A stretch of DNA of 8,159 nucleotides from Pedobacter sp. Its GTDB lineage: Bacteria > Bacteroidota > Bacteroidia > Sphingobacteriales > Sphingobacteriaceae. Position 1 is the first letter of the stretch, and every line of letters starts with the position of its first letter. The DNA is taken from positions 1-8,159 of the forward strand of contig SEDG01000118.1 of NCBI GenBank assembly GCA_004295885.1, in the 5' to 3' direction. Below, in pieces: positions 1-5,156 of this stretch. Under the pieces are notes generated by a model. The model worked only from the letters and a program-made list of their open reading frames with translations. It was not told where the DNA came from and searched no databases. The position numbers and the translations under genes are program-made.

Positions 1-144
1 ACACCTTCACCTTTAAAACAAAAAATTGCCATACCAAATGCTGGTAATCATGTAATTGGCTCAGCTATTACCTCTAAAGATATTTTGGGAGTTGAGCATG
101 CAATGGATGGGTTTATAGCCGACAGACTAAAACAAAAAGATTAA
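1..144 (+). CDS. Alpha/beta hydrolase, C-terminal fragment (cut by window start)
   Basis: An open frame runs in from the window edge and ends at TAA (142-144), giving 47 residues. It contains IPNAGNHVIGS, followed by SKD and an amphipathic C-terminal helix ending DRLKQKD. A P-N-x-G-x-H-V segment with the histidine near the C-terminus is what I expect around the catalytic histidine of small Bacteroidota alpha/beta hydrolases, where the His of the Ser-Asp-His triad comes late. The nucleophile elbow (GxSxG) and the Asp lie outside the window, so substrate and exact family cannot be given. The hydrolase assignment is from recall of the family tail only and is moderate. The gene is followed by repeat-rich non-coding DNA, so nothing suggests cotranscription with the next gene. 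Confidence 0.55.
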   Translation, partial: TPSPLKQKIAIPNAGNHVIGSAITSKDILGVEHAMDGFIADRLKQKD

Positions 145-160
145 AGATATCACAACATTA

Positions 161-189
161 CTTTGTGTCCTTTGTGTCTTTGCGGTTAA
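161..189 (-). repeat. Degenerate 9-bp tandem element of the ACAAAG/CACAGAG intergenic type
   Basis: On the + strand CTTTGTGTC occurs twice in tandem (161-169, 170-178), followed by TTTGCGGTTAA. Read on the minus strand it is TTAACCGCAAA followed by two GACACAAAG units. It resembles the CACAGAG-type elements at 3547-3860 and 4331-4364 in this window (CACAAAG versus CACAGAG). It lies 17 bp after the hydrolase stop. It is non-coding, and its function is unknown. Confidence 0.6.
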
Positions 190-248
190 TTTTAGAAAAA
201 CTATGGCAGCATTTAAACCACAGGATAGTCCCGCCATACACTACAATC

Positions 249-284
249 TTTTTTGTCCTTCGACAGGCTCAGGATGACAAAAAA
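249..284. repeat. Inverted repeat around a dispersed-type core
   Basis: TTTTTTGTC (249-257) and GACAAAAAA (276-284) are perfect 9-bp inverted arms around an 18-bp core, CTTCGACAGGCTCAGGAT. I recognise the core as a short motif found dispersed in intergenic DNA of many bacterial genomes (recall, not searched). RNA from either strand would form a hairpin ending in a U tract, so it could act as a bidirectional terminator for the hydrolase gene upstream. It sits more than 100 bp after that stop codon. The remainder of 145-351 shows no gene and no clear promoter. Confidence 0.55.
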
Positions 285-351
285 GTATTTTCGTTCCTGT
301 CGGGTTTAGATAACAAAGGAAGACGCTAGAATATAACACTCATCAAACTAT

Positions 352-720
352 ATGATCCTTATATTAATTTTTTTTCTTGGTAGCATCACTTTATTGATTT
401 GCTATGGATTTATAAAGAATTATTATTTACAAGATAAATATGAAAATTTAATATCAAAAAAATTTCATTCGATCGGTTACAAAGTTCTATCTCTAAAGAC
501 AGTTGAAAGGCCAAATTTCATTATCGAGAGGGAAATTGTTGGAACAGAACTTTTGAATCCATTTCCCATTATTACTACTTATAGATTTGTTGAACTAGAA
601 AATATTCTAAATGAAAAACATTGCGCATTCGTTTCAATCGAAAGGATTTTACATACAAAATTAACTTTAAAGTACTTTTTAGATGTAAAAGGAAATGAAA
701 ACTATAAAGAATTAACTTAA
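352..720 (+). CDS. Small single-pass membrane protein of unknown function
   Basis: This 122-residue frame starts at ATG. The first 20 residues are strongly hydrophobic (MILILIFFLGSITLLICYGF) and are followed by lysines, as in an N-terminal anchor with the rest in the cytoplasm. No lipobox or AxA cleavage site is visible, so it is more likely an uncleaved anchor than a secreted protein. The soluble part (about residues 25-122) alternates short beta-like and charged stretches, with a PNFIIEREIVG segment and an NPFPIITTYRF segment. I do not recognise the family and assign no function. Coding is supported by the uninterrupted frame and the sensible anchor-plus-domain layout; no TAnnTTTG box was found upstream. 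The next gene remnant starts 14 bp after its stop, so the two may once have been cotranscribed. Confidence 0.6.
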   Translation: MILILIFFLGSITLLICYGFIKNYYLQDKYENLISKKFHSIGYKVLSLKTVERPNFIIEREIVGTELLNPFPIITTYRFVELENILNEKHCAFVSIERILHTKLTLKYFLDVKGNENYKELT

Positions 721-734
721 TTCGTTGATTAACA

Positions 735-1092
735 ATGAAACACTATTTTGAAGCAAAAATCTATAAAATAGGAATCAATTGGGCAGTTGATGTTCCTGCT
801 GATATAACCGCTCAATTAAAGCGGGAAAAAGGTTACATCAGAATTAATTGCGTCTTTTGCGATAGAGCAGAACGAAGTAGAAATAATAAAAATGTACGCA
901 ATGCCGAAAATACTTTCAGACATACTTGACAAGGAAAAGTTAAATGATAATTTTAATGCACTAAGTGAAGCCAGAAAAAAAGACATCCTCAAATATTTAA
1001 GCTTTATAAAAACTGAAGAAACAATGATGAAAAACATCAATAAGTTAATCAAACAGCTTAAAAGGAAGGATAAGAATGTGAGGATACCTTAG
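735..1092 (+). pseudogene. Broken DUF1905 / YdeI-OmpD-associated family gene (internal deletion plus frameshift)
   Basis: The 5' part, from ATG 735, encodes MKHYFEAKIYKIGINWAVDV and continues to KGYIRIN, the typical start of a DUF1905 domain. This frame then runs into unrelated residues and stops at 929. The 3' part is in another frame: from about 841 it reads ELIASFAIEQNEVEIIK, then YAMPKILSDIL, then the YdeI C-terminal block with ARKKDILKYLSFIKTEET and KNINKLIKQLKRKDKNVRIP, ending at TAG 1090-1092. Intact relatives, from recall about 155-160 residues, have roughly 35-40 residues between these blocks, including an LVP...LYVN-type strand. Here they are missing and the frame is shifted. GAATTAAT (841-848) fits the end of the first block and the start of the second, which suggests a deletion at a short shared sequence. 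An internal ATG (892 or 901) could still start a C-terminal fragment. The gene converges on the MBL gene with a 3-bp gap. Confidence 0.75.
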
Positions 1093-1095
1093 GGC

Positions 1096-2310
1096 TTAAC
1101 CCTTCATCGCCTTGCTAGGACAAGCAAAATCAGTCCTTTTTAAGTTAGTTTCCTTAAGAGCGGCGTAACCGCCAGCAACATCTATCACATTTTCTATACC
1201 ACGAGCTTTTAAAATAGATGCCGCAATCATAGAACGATAGCCACCTGCACAGTGAATGTAATAAGTTTCATCAGGATTAATTTCACCTGTCCAATCATTA
1301 ATATAATCTAAAGGACGAGTTAAGGTAGCTTCCAAATGTTCGGATTCGTATTCCCCTGGTTTACGAACATCTAATGCATAGATATTTTCATTTGCATTTA
1401 AAGCCCAAGGCGCAAACTGTCCGTTTAAGCCGATATTTATTGAATTAGGGATAAATCCCTTCGCAAAAACTTGAGGATCCCTAGTATCCAATACCAAAGC
1501 GCCAGTTAAATTAGCGACACTTTCAAACTCTCTGGGAGCCAATGAAACTAAACCCTTTTCAAAAACCTCATCAATACTTTCATAGCCGCCTTTATTCAAA
1601 GCTACATTTTTCGCAAAATATTGCGGAGGAGGCAAAATCCCGTCGGTTACCTCTTTAATAAATTGTTCTTTTGTAGTCGCCTTTAAAGCATAATTAACCT
1701 CTTTTTGGTGGCCCAAAGTATCAAAGGTTTCTTTGCTCATACTCTTACCACAGGCGGAGCCAGCACCATGAGCTGGATAAACTATTAAATCATCTGCCAA
1801 GGGTTTAATTTTTGTATCTAATGAATCATAAAGCAAACCCGCTAAATCATCCATTGTTAAATCTCCCTTTTGAGCTAAATCTGGTCTACCCACATCACCA
1901 ATAAAAAGTGTATCGCCAGTGAAAATACAATAGTCTTTTCCGTTTGCATCAGTTAGCAAATAGGTAGTAGATTCAAGTGTATGACCAGGTGTATGTAATG
2001 TTGTAATCGTTAAATCGCCAATTTTAAATTGTTCGCCATCTTTAGCAATATGCGATGGGAAGTCGGTTTTTGCAGTTGGACCATAAACAATTGTAGCTCC
2101 AGATTTTTCAGCCAAATCTACGTGACCAGAAACAAAATCTGCGTGAAAATGAGTTTCGAAAATATATTTAATAGTCGCACCGTTTTGAGCTGCCTTTTTT
2201 AAATAAGGATTTATTTCACGTAGCGGGTCGATAATAGCAGCTTCGCCGTTACTTTCTATATAATAAGCCGCTTCGGCTAAACATCCTGTATATATTTGCT
2301 CTATTTTCAT
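1096..2310 (-). CDS. MBL-fold persulfide dioxygenase-like / rhodanese fusion protein, internally shortened
   Basis: This 404-residue cytoplasmic protein is of the ETHE1/CstB type, which oxidises glutathione- or protein-bound sulfane sulfur at a mononuclear iron site and passes sulfur to a rhodanese. The MBL domain spans about residues 1-240: THFHADFVSGH (H54, H56, D58), HTPGH (H110), FTGDTLFIGDVGRPDL (D133) and YPAHGAGSACGK (H181, C187). Rhodanese sequence follows: LDTRDPQVFAKGFIPNSINI (about 274-293), then FAPW302 joined directly to ALNANENIYALDVRKPGEYE and the active-site loop HCAGGYRS with C354. Relatives, from recall about 440-470 residues, carry a pseudo-rhodanese and then a catalytic rhodanese. 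Here the second half of the first and the lead-in to the second seem to be missing in frame. All metal ligands and the catalytic cysteine remain, so activity is possible. The ATG start has a TAnnTTTG box about 50 bp upstream. No sulfide:quinone reductase gene is nearby. Confidence 0.85.
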   Translation of the reverse strand: MKIEQIYTGCLAEAAYYIESNGEAAIIDPLREINPYLKKAAQNGATIKYIFETHFHADFVSGHVDLAEKSGATIVYGPTAKTDFPSHIAKDGEQFKIGDLTITTLHTPGHTLESTTYLLTDANGKDYCIFTGDTLFIGDVGRPDLAQKGDLTMDDLAGLLYDSLDTKIKPLADDLIVYPAHGAGSACGKSMSKETFDTLGHQKEVNYALKATTKEQFIKEVTDGILPPPQYFAKNVALNKGGYESIDEVFEKGLVSLAPREFESVANLTGALVLDTRDPQVFAKGFIPNSINIGLNGQFAPWALNANENIYALDVRKPGEYESEHLEATLTRPLDYINDWTGEINPDETYYIHCAGGYRSMIAASILKARGIENVIDVAGGYAALKETNLKRTDFACPSKAMKG

Positions 2311-2316
2311 TTTCGT

Positions 2317-2354
2317 AGTATCTAGTACTCAGTACCAAGTATCAAGACTTGGTA
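2317..2354. repeat. Heptad array (AGTAnnn x4) ending in a perfect hairpin, in the MBL gene leader
   Basis: Four successive 7-bp units begin with AGTA: AGTATCT (2317), AGTACTC (2324), AGTACCA (2331) and AGTATCA (2338), with a decayed fifth, AGACTTG, at 2345. The last part forms a perfect 8-bp inverted repeat, TACCAAGT (2333-2340) and ACTTGGTA (2347-2354), with a 6-base loop. If the TAnnTTTG box at 2362-2369 is used, this hairpin lies at the very 5' end of the MBL-rhodanese mRNA. A role in mRNA stability is possible but only inferred. Confidence 0.65.
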
Positions 2355-2361
2355 TTCCTCA

Positions 2362-2369
2362 CAAAAATA
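2362..2369 (-). promoter_or_regulatory. Putative -7 box (TATTTTTG) of the MBL-rhodanese gene
   Basis: On the minus strand TATTTTTG matches the Bacteroidota sigma-A -7 consensus TAnnTTTG. No good TTTG -33 box is seen at the usual 19-bp spacing. The predicted start near 2357 gives a leader of about 47 nt that includes the heptad/hairpin element. Confidence 0.5.
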
Positions 2370-2430
2370 AGCTTATAAATTTAGAAGCAGAATGATTTTA
2401 GTCATAATTACCGCAATTTTACTTTTGATA

Positions 2431-2458
2431 GATTTGAGATACGAGATGGGAGATATGA
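2431..2458. repeat. Second heptad array (GATnnGA x4)
   Basis: Four exact-phase 7-bp units are present: GATTTGA (2431), GATACGA (2438), GATGGGA (2445) and GATATGA (2452), followed by a partial GA. It lies between the ansA stop and the MBL gene promoter, 76 bp from the AGTAnnn array. Its sequence differs from that array but the period is the same. It is non-coding, with no function seen. Confidence 0.65.
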
Positions 2459-2508
2459 GACCCAAACAATGCTTAACAATAAAGCAATCTGAAAATTTAA
2501 CAATATGA

Positions 2509-3525
2509 TTAATTTGTAAGCTCTCCAGCAATAGAAATCTCTAATAATCTCTTTACTTCAGCTATGCTTAAGTTTTGCCCCAACAAATACATCAGCTTTG
2601 TAACAGCAGCTTCAAAAGTTAAATCAGAACCGCTTAAAATTCCCATTTTTTGCAGTTTTCTACTGGTTTCGTACAAGCCTAATTGCACCGAGCCTCCTTT
2701 ACATTGAGAGATATCTAATATGATTTTATTGGCTTCAATAGCTTCTTTTAAACAAGTGATAAACCAAGGTGCCGTTGTTGTATTTCCTGAGCCAAAAGCT
2801 TCTAGAATTATTGCTTCTGCATTAGATTCTGTTATTGCTCTTACTGCATTTTCTGTTATACCTGGATACATTTTCAATACCCCAATATTTGCATTGAATG
2901 AGGTATGAATTTGAAAAGGTTGAGTTGGAATCGGTAGAATGTAGTTTGGATAAAAATCTAAATTCACCCCTGCTTCTGCTAAAATGGGATAGTTTGGAGA
3001 TGAAAAAGCCTCAAATTTTTCTGAGTTATATTTAATGGAACGATTTCCCCTAAAAAGCTGGTAATCGAAATAAATACACACCTCTGGAACCATCGCTTTG
3101 CCATCCTTTTTAGTCGCAGCTATTTCTAAAGCAGTGATTAAATTCTCTTTAGCATCTGTTCTAATTTCGCCGATTGGCAACTGCGAACCGGTTAAAATAA
3201 CAGGCTTAGCCAAATTTTGCAACATAAAACTCAATGCAGATGCCGTGAACGACATCGTATCTGAACCATGTAAAATAACAAATCCATCAAAGGCATTGTA
3301 TTTTTCTTTAATCAGCTCTGCGAGTTCTGCCCAAACTTCAGGGTTCATATTAGATGAATCTAGAATTGGTTCAAAAGAGTGCACAGAGAGTTGATAATCT
3401 AACCTGGCTAATTCTGGTACATTATCTTGTATTTGTTCAAAATCAAATGGAATTAAGGTGCCTGTTTTGGCATCGTTAACCATCCCGATGGTACCGCCAG
3501 TATAGATGATGAGAATTTTGGTCAT
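2509..3525 (-). CDS. ansA: Type I (cytoplasmic) L-asparaginase
   Basis: Hydrolyses L-asparagine to aspartate and ammonia. Starting at ATG 3525 the protein has 338 residues, near the 335-350 usual for AnsA. Motifs in order: IIYTGGTIGM at the N-terminus (first catalytic Thr), ILHGSDTMSFTASALSFML (the second catalytic motif, normally HGTDT; Ser replaces the usual Thr beside the catalytic Asp), LTGSQLPIGEIRTDAKENL, and LFRGNRSIK, whose Lys fits the catalytic lysine region. The C-terminal domain ends with FEAAVTKLMYLLG. No signal peptide is present, which supports type I rather than the periplasmic type II enzyme. The frame could be extended three codons to TTG 3534, but that TTG lies inside a TATCTTTG promoter box, so ATG 3525 is preferred. 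The upstream side abuts a tandem repeat array. No aspartase or transporter gene is adjacent. Confidence 0.93.
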   Translation of the reverse strand: MTKILIIYTGGTIGMVNDAKTGTLIPFDFEQIQDNVPELARLDYQLSVHSFEPILDSSNMNPEVWAELAELIKEKYNAFDGFVILHGSDTMSFTASALSFMLQNLAKPVILTGSQLPIGEIRTDAKENLITALEIAATKKDGKAMVPEVCIYFDYQLFRGNRSIKYNSEKFEAFSSPNYPILAEAGVNLDFYPNYILPIPTQPFQIHTSFNANIGVLKMYPGITENAVRAITESNAEAIILEAFGSGNTTTAPWFITCLKEAIEANKIILDISQCKGGSVQLGLYETSRKLQKMGILSGSDLTFEAAVTKLMYLLGQNLSIAEVKRLLEISIAGELTN

Positions 3526-3531
3526 ACAGTT

Positions 3532-3539
3532 CAAAGATA
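3532..3539 (-). promoter_or_regulatory. Putative -7 box (TATCTTTG) of ansA, at the edge of the repeat array
   Basis: TATCTTTG on the minus strand is an exact TAnnTTTG match ending 6 bp before the ATG, so the transcript would begin within a few bases of the start codon. It overlaps the first bases of tandem copy 1. The other copies read TATCTTGAC at this place and lack the match. A T-rich stretch upstream could serve as a weak -33 region. Confidence 0.55.
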
Positions 3540-3870
3540 TGGATTTTTACCACAGAGAAAAGGAGAATCCACAGAGGACATAGAGAAATAGTTGGGGACA
3601 AATTGGTTAATAGAATACAAGTCAAGATATGGATTTTTACCACAGAGAAAAGGAGAATCCACAGAGAACATAGAGAAATAGTTGGGGTTGGTTAATAGAA
3701 TACAAGTCAAGATATGTATTTTCACCACAGAGAAAAGGAGAATCCACAGAGAACAAAGAGAAATAGTTGGGGTTGGTTAATAGAATACAAGTCAAGATAT
3801 GTATTTTCACCACAGAGAAAAGGAGAATCCACAGAGAACAGAGAGAAATAATTGGGGATAAATAGGTTTA
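3535..3870. repeat. Tandem array of 85-90 bp units containing CACAGAG motifs (about 3.9 copies)
   Basis: Each unit starts AGATATG and contains ACCACAGAGAAAAGGAGAAT, a second CACAGAG, GAGAAATAGTTGGGG and GGTTAATAGAATACAAGTCA. Copies are 3535-3624 (90 bp, with an extra ACAAA after GGGG), 3625-3709 (85 bp), 3710-3794 (85 bp) and 3795 to about 3870 (decayed at the end). Copies 1-2 share GGATTTTTACC and copies 3-4 share GTATTTTCACC. The second CACAGAG block drifts from GGACATAGAG to GAACATAGAG, GAACAAAGAG and GAACAGAGAG. The array fills the gap between the GxxExxY gene and ansA and replaces any normal intergenic sequence. A minus-strand open frame across it gives only the repeated peptide VDSPFLCGKNPYL, so I do not call it a gene. 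Confidence 0.9.
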
Positions 3871-3877
3871 TAAGAAA

Positions 3878-4255
3878 TTAAAATCCGTTAATTAATCTTT
3901 TTATGCCATCTTTCAATCTATAAACATTGAAATTGATTAGCAATCCAGATTGATATTTTCCGAGCTTCATATACGTTAATGTTTGTGCAAGATGTACATC
4001 ATTTAACGCCACAACACTTTTTAGTTCAACAACTACTTTATTCTCTACTAATAAATCTATTCGATAACCACAATCCAACTTTATTTCTTCAAAAACGATT
4101 GGCATTGCTTTTTCTTTCTCTACAATAAATCCTTGCTTACTAAGCTTGTAAAACAAACATTCTTTATAAGTATTTTCCAGTAAGCCAGGGCCTAAAGCAA
4201 TATGCACTTCCATAGCTGCACCAATTATTCCTCTTGTTAAAAAATCTTCAGACAT
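3878..4255 (-). CDS. GxxExxY family protein (PD-(D/E)XK-like nuclease fold)
   Basis: A 125-residue protein, the usual length for the GxxExxY family (TIGR04256, related to PDDEXK_3). The naming motif is at residues 24-30 in GPGLLENTY (G24, E27, Y30). A nuclease-like core follows: YRIDLLVENKVVVELKS with D67, E77 and K79 in the D...ExK arrangement, then a helix HLAQTLTYMK with Q91, and a C-terminal strand GLLINFNV. No signal peptide or membrane segment is present. The family is common, scattered and multicopy in large environmental genomes. Its function is not established; a nuclease or nucleic-acid role is inferred from the fold. Here the gene stands alone between a CACAGAG tandem array downstream and an oppositely oriented CACAGAG element upstream, so it may be carried with or act on these repeats. 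ATG 4255 is the natural start, with an A/T-rich leader. Confidence 0.88.
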   Translation of the reverse strand: MSEDFLTRGIIGAAMEVHIALGPGLLENTYKECLFYKLSKQGFIVEKEKAMPIVFEEIKLDCGYRIDLLVENKVVVELKSVVALNDVHLAQTLTYMKLGKYQSGLLINFNVYRLKDGIKRLINGF

Positions 4256-4295
4256 TTTACAAGCTACAAATAATTACAACAAACTGGAAAACAAA

Positions 4296-4320
4296 TAGTT
4301 AATTAACTAATAGTTAATAT
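4296..4320. promoter_or_regulatory. Palindrome upstream of the GxxExxY gene
   Basis: TAGTTAATTAACTA (4296-4309) is a perfect 14-bp palindrome, and TAGTTAATAT (4311-4320) repeats the half-site directly after it. It lies 41 bp upstream of the ATG at 4255, in the promoter region, so it could bind a dimeric regulator. The region is very AT-rich, so chance is a real alternative. No TAnnTTTG box was found between it and the gene. Confidence 0.35.
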
Positions 4321-4330
4321 CATATTCCTC

Positions 4331-4364
4331 TCTTCTCTGTGCAAAACTCGGTGACCTCTGTGTT
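4331..4364 (-). repeat. CACAGAG-type element, inverted relative to the 3535-3870 array
   Basis: Read on the minus strand it contains ACACAGAGGTCACC followed by GAGTTTTGCACAGAGAAGA, so two CACAGAG motifs lie 17 bp apart edge to edge. This is the same general type as the tandem array, where the motifs are also close-spaced (19 bp start to start), but it lies on the other strand. It begins 2 bp after the tatD stop codon. Together with the array it brackets the GxxExxY gene. Confidence 0.6.
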
Positions 4365-4366
4365 TA

Positions 4367-5134
4367 CTAAACTCCAAATATCCTCCTCGAATTCTCTGTA
4401 GTAACCTCGGCCACCTCATCTAAACTTACTTTATAGATATCTGCTACTTTTTGAGCGATGTGAATTAAATAACTACTTTCATTTGGTTTACCACGAAATG
4501 GAACTGGAGCCAAATATGGCGAATCAGTTTCTAACACGATATCTTTTAACGATACGTTTTCCAACACCACATCCAATCCAGCTTTTTTGTAAGTAACTAC
4601 CCCTCCAATACCTAAATAAAAACCCAAATCAATTGCCCTTTTTGCTTGCTCCAAATTACCGGTAAAACAATGAAAAATACCTCTTAACTTCTCATCTTTC
4701 ATTTCATCTAAAACTTCAAAAGTCTCATCAAAAGCTTCACGGCAGTGAATAACAATTGGCAATCCTAATTCTTTAGCCCAATTTATTTGTTGTTTGAAAG
4801 CATCTTGTTGTATAGCCAAAGTAGTTTTGTCCCAATATAAATCAATCCCGATTTCGCCTATAGCATAAATTTTTCTATTAGCTATGCTATCGTAAATTAA
4901 GGGCAATTGTGTTAGGTAATCGTCTTTTACATCACAAGGATGCAAACCCGCCATTGCAAAACAATTTTCAGGATATTTTGCAACCAAGTTATCAATCATC
5001 TCAATAGATTTCACATCAACATTTGGAAGGAAAAGTCGTTTTACATCAAAAGCAAAACATCTATCCATTAATAATTCCTGTTTCTCTAAATCAGTTTCGT
5101 AATATAAATGAGTGTGGGTATCTGTTAAAAGCAT
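4367..5134 (-). CDS. tatD: TatD family metal-dependent deoxyribonuclease
   Basis: A TIM-barrel hydrolase of the amidohydrolase superfamily. TatD enzymes are cytoplasmic 3'-5' exonucleases or DNases linked to DNA repair and quality control. With ATG 5134 the protein has 255 residues, the family norm. Metal-site motifs in order: TDTHTHLYY (H7, H9), IGEIGIDLYW (E94), PIVIHCREA (H130), GIFHCFTG (H155) and LETDSPYLAP (D204), followed by FRGKPNESSYL. All expected ligands are present. The frame is open 21 codons further upstream to 5197, but that extension runs through the terminator hairpin of the preceding gene and the promoter box, so the inner start is chosen. It is transcribed on its own: terminator upstream, its own -7 box, and a repeat directly downstream. 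It could equally be called a YcfH/YjjV-type paralogue. Confidence 0.95.
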   Translation of the reverse strand: MLLTDTHTHLYYETDLEKQELLMDRCFAFDVKRLFLPNVDVKSIEMIDNLVAKYPENCFAMAGLHPCDVKDDYLTQLPLIYDSIANRKIYAIGEIGIDLYWDKTTLAIQQDAFKQQINWAKELGLPIVIHCREAFDETFEVLDEMKDEKLRGIFHCFTGNLEQAKRAIDLGFYLGIGGVVTYKKAGLDVVLENVSLKDIVLETDSPYLAPVPFRGKPNESSYLIHIAQKVADIYKVSLDEVAEVTTENSRRIFGV

Positions 5135-5137
5135 ATA

Positions 5138-5145
5138 CAAAGGTA
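5138..5145 (-). promoter_or_regulatory. Putative -7 box (TACCTTTG) of tatD
   Basis: TACCTTTG on the minus strand matches TAnnTTTG and ends 3 bp before ATG 5134, which predicts a leaderless or almost leaderless mRNA. No convincing TTTG -33 box is seen. A 13-bp palindrome lies immediately upstream. Confidence 0.5.
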
Positions 5146-5156
5146 TTTTATATTTC

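Noticed and set aside
816..1052. Minus-strand 78-codon open frame
   Set aside because: Antisense to the YdeI remnant, whose similarity is on the + strand.
2470..2486. Hairpin TGCTT/AAGCA after ansA as a terminator
   Set aside because: Only a 5-bp stem with low GC and no T tract on the minus strand.
3531..3728. Minus-strand 65-codon open frame upstream of ansA
   Set aside because: It encodes only the tandem repeat (VDSPFLCGKNPYL appears twice) and ends in the ansA promoter; no independent coding signal.
3535..3870. CRISPR array
   Set aside because: Units repeat over their full 85-90 bp with no unique spacers, and no cas genes are present.
3887..4306. GTTAATTAA at both ends of the GxxExxY gene as target-site duplication
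   Set aside because: One copy is inside the coding sequence, and this AT-only 9-mer is likely by chance in such DNA.
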